A stretch of DNA of 64,000 nt from DATAOG01 sp963782885. Its GTDB lineage: Bacteria; Pseudomonadota; Alphaproteobacteria; Geminicoccales; Geminicoccaceae. The notes under the pieces were generated by a model, which searched no databases, was not told where the DNA came from, and worked only from the letters and a program-made list of their open reading frames with translations. How positions within the stretch are numbered: position 1 is the first letter of the stretch; every line of letters begins with the position of its first letter. Of the stretch, positions 7,638-16,017 are shown in pieces. The position numbers and the translations under genes were made by a program. The stretch spans positions 33,176 through 97,175 of the forward strand of contig CAWALL010000012.1 in the NCBI GenBank assembly GCA_963782885.1. Reading direction: 5' to 3'.

Positions 7638-9776
7638 GTGGTGCCCGCGCCCGACCTCCTGCTGGGCATCTGCCTCGCGATCTGCGCCGGCGGCGCCGCG
7701 CTCGCCTGGATGACGCCGGCCGCTGTGCGAACGACCCTTTTCGTCGCCTCCGTCGTCATCGAATGCCTGATCGCGATCGCGTTGGCCGCACAGGTCCTGG
7801 CAAGCGGCACCGCGACCACGCTGCCGCTCTGGCCACTTGCCGACTTGGGCCGTCTGGTCCTGGTGCTCGATCCGATCGCCGCGCTGTTCCTGGCGGTGTC
7901 CGCGATCGTGTTCCTGGTCGGGGTCGTCCTGGCCGCGAGCGACCGTGGCCGCCAGCCGCGATCGGCGAGCTTTTCTGGGCTCTATCAGCTGCTGTTCGGG
8001 GCGATCGTCCTGCTCCTGGCCGCCGGCGACATCGTCTCCTTCATGATCGGGTGGGAGCTGATGTCGTTCCTGATCTTTGCGCTGGTGACCTTGGAGGGCG
8101 AGCCCTCTGCCGGGCGGGCCGGCTACGTCATGCTCGCGATGAGCGAGGCGGGCACGATCGCCGGCCTGCTCGGGCTGCTGCTGCTCGCGGGCGCTGCGGG
8201 CGGGATCGACTTCGGAGCCCTGCGCGGGCTGGCCGGTCTCGGCGGCGGGCTCAGATGGGCGGTCTTCCTGCTCACCTTCTTCGGCTTCGGGGTCAAGGCC
8301 GGCCTCGTGCCGGTCAATCAATGGCTGCCGGACGCCTATGTCGCCGCGCCGCGCCGGTTCACGCCGGTGCTCGCCGGTGCGACCACCAATCTCGGGATCT
8401 ACGCGATCCTCAGGGTCAACGCCGACCTGCTGCCGCCGATCTCGCTCGGCCCCGGCCTGGTCGCCCTGGTGATCGGCAGCCTCACGGCTCTGGTCGGCAT
8501 CCTGTACGCGACCATCCAGACCGATCTTCGGCGAATGCTCGCCCACAGCTCGATCGAGAACATGGGAATCGTGATCGCGGCGCTCGGCGCCGGGCTGGTG
8601 TTCGCAGCCGCGGGACTCGGCGTGATCGCCGGCATCGCGCTGATTGCTTCGCTATACCACCTGGTCAACCATGCTTTCTACAAGGCGCTGCTGTTCACCG
8701 GCGCTGGCGCGGTCGAAGACCGGGTCGGCAGCACCGACATGGATCGGCTGGGAGGCCTGATCCACCGCATGCCCTGGACCGCCGGCCTGTTCCTGATCGG
8801 CGTGCTCGCGATTGCCGCGCTGCCGCCACTGAACGGTTTCGTCTCCGAGTGGCTCACGCTTCAGAGCCTGCTGCGCGCGTCGTTGCTGTCCTCGACCGTG
8901 GTCAAGATCACCTTTGCGCTCGCCGGCGCGCTGTTGGCATTGACCGCAGGCCTCGCCGTCACCTGCTTCGCCAAGTGCTTCGCGATGAGTTTCCTCGGCA
9001 TCGCGCGCTCGCCCGCGGCCGCCGCGGCCAGGGAAGGGCGGCCCGGCGTCCGCGCGCCGATGGCGGCGTTCGCCGTCCTCTGCGTGCTGCTCGGCCTGCT
9101 GCCGACCTATGCGATCCCGGCGCTCGACCGGACGGTGGCGCCGATCGTCCACGCCAGCGCCGCGCCGGCGCTGGTGCCGCCGTTCTTCGCGCCGGAGCTC
9201 GCCGCCGGCGAGGGGATCACCCCCGAGTTCCTGGCCGAGTTCCACGATCTCGGCGCCCAGGTCGGCCAGGCCAGCTTGCCCGGGCGCGGCCTCGTCGTCC
9301 TTCATCGCGGTGGGGCTTCGAACCCCGTCGTGTTCGCGATGTCGACCTCCTACATGGTCCTCATGCTGCTGGCGCTGCTGGCGCTCGCCTGGATCCTGTT
9401 CCGATCGATCAGCCTCGGGCGCGCAGTGATCAGGCGGGCCGTCTGGTGCGGCGGTCTGCGCCGATTGCGGCCTGGGATCACCTATACCGCGACCGGCTTC
9501 TCCAACCCGGTGCGGGTGGTGTTCCACGCCGTGCTCCGGCCGACGACCGTCGAGGACTCGACCGAAGCGGTCGCGCTGCACTTCCGGACCGCGGTGCGCC
9601 GCGAGTATGACGAGGTGCACCTGCTCGACCGGCTGGTCCTGGCGCCCGCGGTCGTCAGCCTGCGGAGCCTGGCCGGTCTGCTCCGGCGCATGCACATCGG
9701 TCAGGTGAACGCCTACGCCGCCTACGTGCTCCTCGCCCTGCTGATCGCGCTGGTGATCGGCGTCGGCACGCTGTGA
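7638..9776 (+). CDS. hyfB: Hydrogenase-4 subunit B-like proton-translocating subunit
   Basis: 712 residues with about 16 membrane segments, the size of HyfB. Antiporter-family motifs are present: IGWELMSFLIFALVTLEG near residue 136, GFGVKAGLVPVNQWLPDAY near 215, RRMLAHSSIENMGIVIAALG near 296 and LPPLNGFVSEWLTLQ near 396. The start is GTG at 7638 (or the next codon, GTG 7641), 2 bp after the small-subunit gene; the frame is open upstream only by chance. In E. coli hyf this gene is near the front of the operon, whereas here it closes it. The C-terminal ~150 residues are the usual HyfB extension with a last membrane helix. With HyfF it gives the complex two antiporter-like channels. Confidence 0.87.
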   Translation: MVPAPDLLLGICLAICAGGAALAWMTPAAVRTTLFVASVVIECLIAIALAAQVLASGTATTLPLWPLADLGRLVLVLDPIAALFLAVSAIVFLVGVVLAASDRGRQPRSASFSGLYQLLFGAIVLLLAAGDIVSFMIGWELMSFLIFALVTLEGEPSAGRAGYVMLAMSEAGTIAGLLGLLLLAGAAGGIDFGALRGLAGLGGGLRWAVFLLTFFGFGVKAGLVPVNQWLPDAYVAAPRRFTPVLAGATTNLGIYAILRVNADLLPPISLGPGLVALVIGSLTALVGILYATIQTDLRRMLAHSSIENMGIVIAALGAGLVFAAAGLGVIAGIALIASLYHLVNHAFYKALLFTGAGAVEDRVGSTDMDRLGGLIHRMPWTAGLFLIGVLAIAALPPLNGFVSEWLTLQSLLRASLLSSTVVKITFALAGALLALTAGLAVTCFAKCFAMSFLGIARSPAAAAAREGRPGVRAPMAAFAVLCVLLGLLPTYAIPALDRTVAPIVHASAAPALVPPFFAPELAAGEGITPEFLAEFHDLGAQVGQASLPGRGLVVLHRGGASNPVVFAMSTSYMVLMLLALLALAWILFRSISLGRAVIRRAVWCGGLRRLRPGITYTATGFSNPVRVVFHAVLRPTTVEDSTEAVALHFRTAVRREYDEVHLLDRLVLAPAVVSLRSLAGLLRRMHIGQVNAYAAYVLLALLIALVIGVGTL

Positions 9777-10045
9777 AGCGACCGCGTCAACTCCGGCAGG
9801 AGCAGAGCAGCGCCTCCGTCCCCGCCTACGGCCCCTGAGGGTGCCAAGTCTCGTTGGTCGACCGCACCGACACCCCGTCGACCTCGCTGATTGCTTAGCT
9901 CGGGTCGTGCCGCTTGGTCACGACGACCGAGAAACCCGGCGTGTTCGGGACGATCGAAAGAACCGCCAGATGCCTCTCTCTTCCCAGATCCGGTGGCATG
10001 GAGCTCGTCCTGCGGCGGTCGTACAGAAGAGACAATCGAGCATGG
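9777..10045. other. Intergenic, no gene seen
   Basis: 269 bp between the convergent ends of the hydrogenase-like operon and the DUF190 gene. It holds only short unsupported frames. I see no clear U-tailed hairpin, although convergent termination would be expected here. Confidence 0.5.
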
Positions 10046-10375
10046 CTAGTGGCTGTAGCGCAGCACCTTGATCTTCTCCAGCGTGACCAGCCCGCTTTGG
10101 ATCATGCCGTCCAGGGTCGGAAGAAAACCGTCGATCTTCTCTTCGCTGTCGACGATCTCGACCACCATCGGCAGGTCCATGGACAGCCGGAGGATCTTCG
10201 ACGTATGCAAGCGGCTCGCCCGGCCGAAGCCCATCGGGCCGCGCAGGACCGTCGCGCCGGCCAGATGCATCTCGCGCGCCTTGAGCACGATGGCTTCATA
10301 CAGTGGGCGACCGTGGAACTTGTCGTTCTCGCCGATGAAGATCCGCAGCAAAACCGCGTTTTGCGGAATATCCAT
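10046..10375 (-). CDS. DUF190 family protein (PII-like fold)
   Basis: 109 residues typical of DUF190: LRIFIGENDKFHGRPLYEAI near the start, GATVLRGPMGFG near residue 40, and LPMVVEIVDSEEKIDGFLP near 68. The family has a PII-like fold and is often encoded next to the fluoride channel gene crcB; its biochemical role is unsettled. Here no crcB is adjacent, but a fluoride riboswitch lies at 1895 before the neighbouring convergent operon, which makes the association noteworthy. It is transcribed toward that operon. Cytoplasmic; no signal peptide or membrane segment. Confidence 0.85.
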   Translation of the reverse strand: MDIPQNAVLLRIFIGENDKFHGRPLYEAIVLKAREMHLAGATVLRGPMGFGRASRLHTSKILRLSMDLPMVVEIVDSEEKIDGFLPTLDGMIQSGLVTLEKIKVLRYSH

Positions 10376-10547
10376 GGGATCGTCCCCTTGATCCGGCCGC
10401 TTTCGAAGTCACGCCAGCTTCGCTGCGACCAGCTGGAAATGGGGCAACCGTAGTAACCATCGGCTGCGCCTCGCCGCAGTGCCGCCAAGTTATTGAGCCG
10501 ACTACCTCACGCACCGCGGGCTACGGTTCCACCGCAAGCGAAGGGCT

Positions 10548-10844
10548 CTACGGCTGGCCCAGGGTCAGCATGCCCTTGTCGGCGAGGTCCTGCAGGAACG
10601 CGGTGACGTCGGTCTCGATCTGGGCGCGCTCGGCGGCGAAGGTCACGGCCAGGTCGTCGACCACCGCGGCGACGCTCCGCTTACCATTGCAGCGCTTGAG
10701 GATCTCGACCGCGATCGGGTCGGGCATCAACACCCGCTCCGGCGCCAGCAGCACCCAGGCCTCGCGGGCCTGATCGAAGCGCAGCTTGACGCCGCGCGGC
10801 AGCGCCGGCACCAGCTCGGCGCTGACCTCGACCCGTCCGCTCAT
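10548..10844 (-). CDS. pqqD: PqqD, peptide chaperone of PQQ biosynthesis
   Basis: 98 residues. PqqD binds the precursor peptide PqqA and presents it to the radical SAM enzyme PqqE. Family features are PRGVKLRFDQAREAWVLLAPE in the first half (split as PRGVKLRFD and WVLLAPERV) and the helical C-terminus with EILKRCNGKRSVAAVVDDLA. The chosen ATG at 10844 has GGGGA about 7 bases upstream; the frame remains open upstream but that part is not conserved. It is the last pqq gene here: no pqqE follows, as the next gene on this strand is DUF190. Confidence 0.9.
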   Translation of the reverse strand: MSGRVEVSAELVPALPRGVKLRFDQAREAWVLLAPERVLMPDPIAVEILKRCNGKRSVAAVVDDLAVTFAAERAQIETDVTAFLQDLADKGMLTLGQP

Positions 10845-10897
10845 GGGCAATCCCCGTTCATGCTCCGCCCGCGATCCCGCGATCCCGCGATTCTCGC

Positions 10898-11632
10898 TTA
10901 CAGATCCGCCGGATCGAAGGCGCCGGGCGGGATCCGGCCCGGGGTGACGTAGGCGTGCTCGAGCGCGTCCAGCTGGACCCAGAGCACGTCGCACTTGAAG
11001 CGCAGGGCATCCAGCACCGCCGCCTGCTGGTCCGGGCGCTTGGCCTCGCGCTTGACGTAGTCGAGCGCGAAATCGGCGTCGCGCGGCGCCTGGCTCAGGC
11101 GCTTCTCGAAGTAGGCGAGCGTCTGCCGGCTGACGAAGTCGTAGCTCGCGAGCATGCCCGAGACCCGGTCGGCGATGATCCTGGGCGAGAACATCTCGGT
11201 CAGCGACGAGGCGATCGCCTCGAGCAGCGGGCGCTCGCGCACGAAGTGCACGTAAGCCTGGACCGCGAACCGGGTCGCCGGCAGGAGCCCCTTCGTCGAG
11301 ATCACATAACCGCGCTCCAGGCCCAGACCCTCGGTCAGCTTGAGCCAGCGCTCGATGCCGCCTTCGCCCTCGCGCTCGCCGTCATGGTCGATGATCCGCT
11401 GGCGCCAGGCACGGCGCAGCGCCGGATCGTCGAGCCGAGCGAGCAGGGTCGCGTCCTTGATCGGGATCTGCGCCTGGTAATAGTAGCGATTGAGCGCCCA
11501 GGCCTGGACCTGGGGCTTGGTCAGCTCGCCGTTCTTCATCGCGATGTGGAACGGGTGGTTCCAGTGATAGCGCTCCTCGCCGATCTGGCGGAGCGCCGCT
11601 TCCAGCCCGGCCGGGCTCAGGATCTCGCTCAC
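10898..11632 (-). CDS. pqqC: PqqC, pyrroloquinoline-quinone synthase
   Basis: 244 residues, near the usual ~250. PqqC catalyses the last step of PQQ synthesis, a ring closure and eight-electron oxidation by O2 without metal or cofactor. Conserved blocks include RYHWNHPFHIAM near residue 20, NRYYYQAQIPIKDA near 48, the HDGEREGEGGIERWL stretch near 85, and the ALRFKCDVLWVQLDALEHAY tail. It starts at GTG overlapping the pqqB stop (GTGA), so translation is coupled. Cytoplasmic. Confidence 0.95.
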   Translation of the reverse strand: MSEILSPAGLEAALRQIGEERYHWNHPFHIAMKNGELTKPQVQAWALNRYYYQAQIPIKDATLLARLDDPALRRAWRQRIIDHDGEREGEGGIERWLKLTEGLGLERGYVISTKGLLPATRFAVQAYVHFVRERPLLEAIASSLTEMFSPRIIADRVSGMLASYDFVSRQTLAYFEKRLSQAPRDADFALDYVKREAKRPDQQAAVLDALRFKCDVLWVQLDALEHAYVTPGRIPPGAFDPADL

Positions 11633-12546
11633 AGCTCAATCTCCATGCCGTCGTAGGCGACCTCCCAGCCGGCGGCGGTGACCCGGGCGCGCTCGGGGGA
11701 ATCCTCGAGCAGGATCGGGTTGGTGTTGTTGATGTGGAGGAAGATCCGGCGGCCGAGCGAGAGCCTCCGGAGCGCCGCGAGCGAGCCGTCCGGGCCCGAA
11801 ACGCTGAGGTGGCCCATCCGGGCCCCGCTCTTGATCCCGGTCCGGCTCCGGATCATCTCGTCGTCGGTCCAAAGGGTGCCGTCGAAGAACAGAACGTCGG
11901 CGCCATTCAGCCGTTCGGCCAAGCCGGCCGTGACCCGGGCGCAGCCGGGCACGAAACAGGCGCGGGCGCCGTCGCCATGCAGCTCGAGCCCGATCGTGTC
12001 TTCGGTCTCGGCGCCGACGTCGAGCGTCTCGTTCTCGAGGTAGAGCGCCACCTTGCCCGGCACCGCGAACGGCACTGCCCGGAGCCCCGGCAGGATCTCC
12101 GCCGGCTGCTCGAGAGCGAGCCGGTGCCTGGTCACGTAGCTCGGGTTCAGCACGTCAAAGATCGGGTTCCGGGCGAGCACGTCCAGGATCGCCCCGGTCG
12201 CGAACAGGTCGAGCGGCTGGCTCTCTCGCAGACTGAGCAGGCCAGCGACATGGTCGACATCGCCATTGGTCAGCGCGACCGCCCGGATCGGGCTGTGCCG
12301 GGGCGCCGTCTCCGGATGCTGGACCTGGGGGTGCAACGCCGGCGTCGCCAGGATCTGCTGGCGGAGATCCGGGCTGGCGTTGAGCAGAGCCCAGTCCCGT
12401 CCGTCGGCACTGATCGCCAGCGAGCACTGGGTGCGCCAGCGGGCGGCCGGATCAGCTTGCCACGCCCGCTCCCCGACCGGACAGGCGCTGTTCCATTGTG
12501 GAAAACCGCCGCCGGCGGCGGCACCCAGAACAATGATGCGCATCAC
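11629..12546 (-). CDS. pqqB: PqqB, metallo-beta-lactamase-fold protein of PQQ biosynthesis
   Basis: 305 residues, the normal PqqB length. It starts with the family hallmark LGAAAGGGFPQWNSACP and has TNGDVDHVAGLLSLRE around residue 94, FFDGTLWTDDEM near 220, and HINNTNPIL near 270. The metal-binding histidine set is the modified one usual for PqqB. It has been reported to hydroxylate a tyrosine of the PqqA-derived intermediate. It follows pqqA by 36 bp and overlaps pqqC, so pqqABCD is one unit. Confidence 0.95.
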   Translation of the reverse strand: MMRIIVLGAAAGGGFPQWNSACPVGERAWQADPAARWRTQCSLAISADGRDWALLNASPDLRQQILATPALHPQVQHPETAPRHSPIRAVALTNGDVDHVAGLLSLRESQPLDLFATGAILDVLARNPIFDVLNPSYVTRHRLALEQPAEILPGLRAVPFAVPGKVALYLENETLDVGAETEDTIGLELHGDGARACFVPGCARVTAGLAERLNGADVLFFDGTLWTDDEMIRSRTGIKSGARMGHLSVSGPDGSLAALRRLSLGRRIFLHINNTNPILLEDSPERARVTAAGWEVAYDGMEIEL

Positions 12547-12582
12547 TGTCCAAAGCGCGCAGCCGCCGGCACGGCGGCCAAC

Positions 12583-12660
12583 TCAGAGGTCAGCTGGGAA
12601 ATAGGCGTTGATCTCGCAGCCGCAGGCGATCTCAACGATCTTGGGCGTACGCCACTGCAT
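12583..12660 (-). CDS. pqqA: PqqA, precursor peptide of PQQ
   Basis: A 25-residue ORF directly upstream of pqqB. It carries the invariant Glu and Tyr in EINAY (Glu-16, Tyr-20) from which PQQ is built, and begins MQWRTPKIVEIACG like other PqqA peptides. A strong ribosome binding site (GGGAGGA) lies 6 bases before the ATG. Two cysteines flank a glycine just before the Glu (CGCE), a variant seen in a subset of PqqA peptides. It is the first gene of the pqqABCD operon. Confidence 0.93.
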   Translation of the reverse strand: MQWRTPKIVEIACGCEINAYFPADL

Positions 12661-12865
12661 CAGGATCCTCCCTGGTTGTCGGGCATTCATCATCGGATGG
12701 ATGCCAAGGCTTCTTAGGCCAAATGCGCCCGCAATGCCACAGATTTTGAGCCGCGCGACGCACGCTCGAGCGACCGCCTCCGGAGCTCGGTGACCCGAGC
12801 CGGACGCGGTGCGCCTGGACGCCGTCGGCGATCTGATCTAGAGCCGGCTCGGGAGAGGTGTTGCC

Positions 12866-13315
12866 ATGAGGGTTGCAGCCACGTCCCGCCGGAGGCACCG
12901 GCGCTGGCTCGCGCTTCATCTGGCCGTCTGCCCGGTTGCGGCGGCGCTCGCAGGGACCGCGCACGCCGACGCCAAGGCGATCCAGGGGACGATCCGGGTC
13001 GAGCCGGGAATTGCCGGGCAGATCGCCGCCGGGGACCGCCTGGTGATCAAGCTGTTCCATCCGGCCGCCGGCACCGAGCTCGACAGCCAGTACCGGACGA
13101 TCGAAAGTTTCAGCCTGCCGCTCGAGTTCAACGTGACGCCATCGACCGACATGAGCGGGCGGATCAGGTTCAAGGACTACGTCGTCGAGGTGTTCACCGA
13201 TCACGACGGCGACGTGTTGAAGGTCGTGCCCGGCGAACTCGGCGCGCGCACGCCGGGACCGGTGCCGCTCGGCACCAGCGATCTGGTGCTCGAGCTGAAG
13301 CCGCGGCGCGAGTAG
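12866..13315 (+). CDS. Secreted hypothetical protein, CcmI C-terminal-like domain
   Basis: 149 residues. The start has a basic stretch and a hydrophobic core ending near AHA-DA around residue 35, so it is probably exported. The remainder begins IQGTIRVEPGIAGQIAAGDRL (split as IQGTIRVEPG and IAAGDRLVIKLF), then has LPLEFNVTPSTDMSG and GDVLKVVPGEL with a GPVPLG ending. This order recalls the periplasmic C-terminal domain of the cytochrome c maturation protein CcmI/CycH, which recognises apocytochromes. I infer only domain similarity, as no other ccm gene is near. It is transcribed away from pqqA, sharing a 205-bp upstream region. Confidence 0.5.
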   Translation: MRVAATSRRRHRRWLALHLAVCPVAAALAGTAHADAKAIQGTIRVEPGIAGQIAAGDRLVIKLFHPAAGTELDSQYRTIESFSLPLEFNVTPSTDMSGRIRFKDYVVEVFTDHDGDVLKVVPGELGARTPGPVPLGTSDLVLELKPRRE

Positions 13316-13507
13316 CTGCGCGATCGCGGCCCCGGAAGTCGTTCGATGTGACGGCACGAGCCGCAGGGGCTCGACGGCCTCCCGGAACGCCGCGCCTGAC
13401 CGCGCCGGCGGGTTCGCATACGGCCGGCCTCCTGGACCGCCGGGCATCTCGGCGAACCGAAGACGACCCGGCGGTACCCGTGAACACAAGCCGTCAACCG
13501 CGAACCG

Positions 13508-13738
13508 CTAGCGTCGTCGGCTGGTCAGCTCGAGCGGCAGCTCGAGCTGGTCCCGTCGATAGCGATCCAGAAAGTCGCCAACCGCATAACGTACGAGCCA
13601 GGCGAGGGACACACGGTGCTCTTCTGCCAGCACCGACAGTTGCTCGTAGTCCCGCTCGTCGACGCTGACCGTGACCCGCGTGGCCAGCTTCTTCCCCCGC
13701 CTGGCTCGCACAGCAGTCTTGTCCTCCCAAGCCTGCAT
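13508..13738 (-). CDS. Ribbon-helix-helix DNA-binding protein (CopG-like)
   Basis: About 76 residues. After a basic N-terminus comes the ribbon-helix-helix pattern: beta strand RVTVSVDERDYEQL, then helices LSVLAEEHRVSLAWLVRYAV and FLDRYRRDQ. Such proteins are DNA-binding repressors or antitoxins. No partner toxin is seen on either side. The start is ATG 13738, or GTG one codon earlier; no good ribosome binding site decides between them. The upstream TGCACACTACTGCA (13756-13769) would suit an autoregulatory operator. Confidence 0.65.
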   Translation of the reverse strand: MQAWEDKTAVRARRGKKLATRVTVSVDERDYEQLSVLAEEHRVSLAWLVRYAVGDFLDRYRRDQLELPLELTSRRR

Positions 13739-13951
13739 CACAGTGGTGAACGGGTCTGCACACTACTGCACTCCGATGCCGCCGTCAAGCACGACTTGCA
13801 TCTTTTTCCGATTGATTGTCATCGGTGCGGTCGAGTCCGGCCGCGCCCCGTCAATCCGCAAGCTCTGCAGGTCACCGCCAAGCAGACGACCCACAACTGG
13901 GCTGCTTTTTACAGGTTTTTGTTGCGATCGGCGCCGCCCGCGCCGGTGCGC

Positions 13952-14596
13952 TCAGACGCGCGGGAAACGGGCCTCGAGCTCCGCGACCTCGGCCGGCGTG
14001 AGCGGGCGGGTGGCGTGCCCCTGGAGGAGCAGGAACAGGCGCGCGGTCGCTTCGAGCTCCTCGGCCGCGGCGACCGCCGCGTCCAGGCTGGCGCCCGCGA
14101 CCACCGGACCGTGGTTGGCGAGCAGGACCGCCGCGTGGCGGGCGGCGACCTCGCGGACCGCCCCGGCGAGCCGCTCGTCGCCGGGCGGAAAGTAGGGAAT
14201 CAGCGGCAGCTTGCCGACCCGCATCACGTAGTACGCGGTCAGCGGCGGCAGCACGTCGTCGGCATCGATTCCGGCGAGGCAGGAGACCGCGACCGAATGG
14301 GTCGAATGCAGATGGACGATCGCCCGCGCGCCTTCCCGCATCTCGTAGACCGAGCGGTGCAGGAACGCTTCCTTGGACGGCGGATCGCCGGCGATCAGGC
14401 GGCCGTCCCGGTCGAGCCTCGCGATCCGCGCTGGATCGAGCCGGCCCAGACGCGAGTTGGTCGGCGTGATCAGCCAGCCGTCATCGAGCCGGACGCTGAT
14501 GTTGCCGGTGCTGCCGTGGGCCAGACCCTGGCTGGTAAGAAAGGCGCCGTACTCGGCAATCTCGTCCCGAAGCTTCGTCTCGGTCATGGCGCTCAT
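13952..14596 (-). CDS. otnC: 3-oxo-tetronate 4-phosphate decarboxylase (class II aldolase fold)
   Basis: 214 residues of the class II aldolase/adducin family. It has GLAHGSTGNISVRLDDGWLI (split GSTGNISVR and GWLITPT), the metal-binding HLHSTHS near residue 95 and LLANHGPVVAG near 157. OtnC decarboxylates 3-oxo-tetronate 4-phosphate to dihydroxyacetone phosphate in L-threonate and D-erythronate breakdown. It is 18 bp downstream of otnK on the same strand, the standard gene pair. Starts at ATG 14596 or 14587 are equally possible. Cytoplasmic. Confidence 0.88.
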   Translation of the reverse strand: MSAMTETKLRDEIAEYGAFLTSQGLAHGSTGNISVRLDDGWLITPTNSRLGRLDPARIARLDRDGRLIAGDPPSKEAFLHRSVYEMREGARAIVHLHSTHSVAVSCLAGIDADDVLPPLTAYYVMRVGKLPLIPYFPPGDERLAGAVREVAARHAAVLLANHGPVVAGASLDAAVAAAEELEATARLFLLLQGHATRPLTPAEVAELEARFPRV

Positions 14597-14614
14597 CGGG
14601 CGGTCATCGGATGG

Positions 14615-15910
14615 TCATGGGGTGGTCAGGGCGCGCTCGAATGCCTTGATGAAGAAATCGGGCGCGCCGAAGTTGCCGGACTTCAGCGCCAGCAGCAGCT
14701 CCGGCTGGCCGAGGCTCAGCGTCCAGGGCACGCCCGGGTCGATCGGCGGGCCGATCTTCAGCGCCTTGACGCCGAGCGCATCGACCACCGCACCCGAGGT
14801 CTCGCCGCCCGCGACCACCAGACGACGCACGCCCTGCTCGATCAGGCCCTTGGCGATCGCCGCCATGGCGGTCTCGACCACGGTGCCGGCCCGCCCGCGC
14901 CCGAGCCGGGCCTGGACCTTGGCGACCGCCTCGGGCGCCGCCGAGGAGCTGAACAGGATCGGACCCTCGCCGATGTGCCGCTCGGCGAAGGCGAGGGCAC
15001 GCTCGATCCCGGCGGAGCCCTCGGCGAGCTCGAGCGGGTCGAGCGCCATTGTGGGCCGGCCGGCGGCGCGGTGGCGCTCGACCTGGGCGAGGGTCGCGGC
15101 CGAGCAGCTGCCCGAGAGGATCGCTGCATGCCCCGCCACCTGCGGCAGCGCGTCCGCGGGCGCCGATTCGTCGAGCTTGCCCTGGCGCCGGAAATTCGCC
15201 GGCAGGCCCATCGCGATGCCCGAGCCGCCGGTGATCAGGGCGAGATCGGCCGCCCCGGCGCCGAGGTCGATCAGGTGCCGCTCGCTGACCGCGTCCGCGA
15301 TCGCCTGCCGGACGCCCGCTGCGCGCAGTTCGGCCAGCCGGGCCCGGATCGCCTCCGGGCCGCGGTCGACCGCGGGATAGGCGAGGAGGCCGACCGGCGC
15401 CGCACTCTGCCGCTGCAGCACGCGCACCAGGTTGCTGTCGGTCATGGGCGTCAGCGGGTGGTGGCGCATGTGGCTGTCGGAGAGCAGCTGCTCGCCCACG
15501 AACAGGTGGCCGAGGTAGACGCTGCGGCCGTTCTCGGGCAGGGCCGGGCAGGCGATCGTGAGATCGGCGCCGAGCGCTTCCAGCAGCGCCTCACTGACCG
15601 GCCCGATGTTGCCCTCGGCGGTGGAATCGAAGGTCGAGCAGTATTTGAACAGGATCTGCCCGGCGCCTCGTTCGCGCAGCCAGGCGAGCGCCGCCAGCGA
15701 CTGCCGGATCGCGTCCCCGGCCGGGATCGTGCGCGACTTGAGCGCGACCACGACCGCCTGCGCCGCGCCCGGATCGACCTCGGCGCCCGGCACGCCGATC
15801 AGCTGCACGGTCGCCATGCCCTGGCGCACCAGCATGCTCGCGAGGTCGGTCGCACCGGTGAAGTCGTCGGCGATGCAGCCCAGCAGGAGCGGTACTGGCG
15901 GGAGCGACAT
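14615..15910 (-). CDS. otnK: 3-oxo-tetronate kinase (DUF1537 family)
   Basis: 431 residues with the DUF1537/OtnK layout. The N-terminal substrate domain has CIADDFTGATDLASML, FKYCSTFDSTAEGNIG near 90 and ACPALPENGRSVYLGHLFVG. The C-terminal nucleotide-binding domain has VAGGETSGAVVDALG near 366 and the closing LKSGNFGAPDFFIKAF. It phosphorylates 3-oxo-tetronate at O4, and the neighbour OtnC then decarboxylates the product. Starts upstream genes denD (divergent) and otnC (same strand) make a complete short pathway with ltnD at 19 kb. Confidence 0.9.
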   Translation of the reverse strand: MSLPPVPLLLGCIADDFTGATDLASMLVRQGMATVQLIGVPGAEVDPGAAQAVVVALKSRTIPAGDAIRQSLAALAWLRERGAGQILFKYCSTFDSTAEGNIGPVSEALLEALGADLTIACPALPENGRSVYLGHLFVGEQLLSDSHMRHHPLTPMTDSNLVRVLQRQSAAPVGLLAYPAVDRGPEAIRARLAELRAAGVRQAIADAVSERHLIDLGAGAADLALITGGSGIAMGLPANFRRQGKLDESAPADALPQVAGHAAILSGSCSAATLAQVERHRAAGRPTMALDPLELAEGSAGIERALAFAERHIGEGPILFSSSAAPEAVAKVQARLGRGRAGTVVETAMAAIAKGLIEQGVRRLVVAGGETSGAVVDALGVKALKIGPPIDPGVPWTLSLGQPELLLALKSGNFGAPDFFIKAFERALTTP

Positions 15911-16017
15911 GGGCGGTCCGCTGCTTTATGGTAGGAGTTCTTTCTAGCGCAGTCGCCCCCGGCTGCGCCAAGCCCAAATCCGCCGGCCGGCGCCGGCATC
16001 TTCGAGGGAGGTCCCGC

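Noticed and set aside
10376..10547. Second fluoride riboswitch upstream of DUF190
   Set aside because: A GATGG string occurs on the minus strand, but the conserved GCTGATGACTCCTAC block and pairing stems are missing.
13616..15934. 772-residue plus-strand ORF over otnC/otnK
   Set aside because: It is antisense to two well-supported genes and has typical GC-rich shadow composition without domains.
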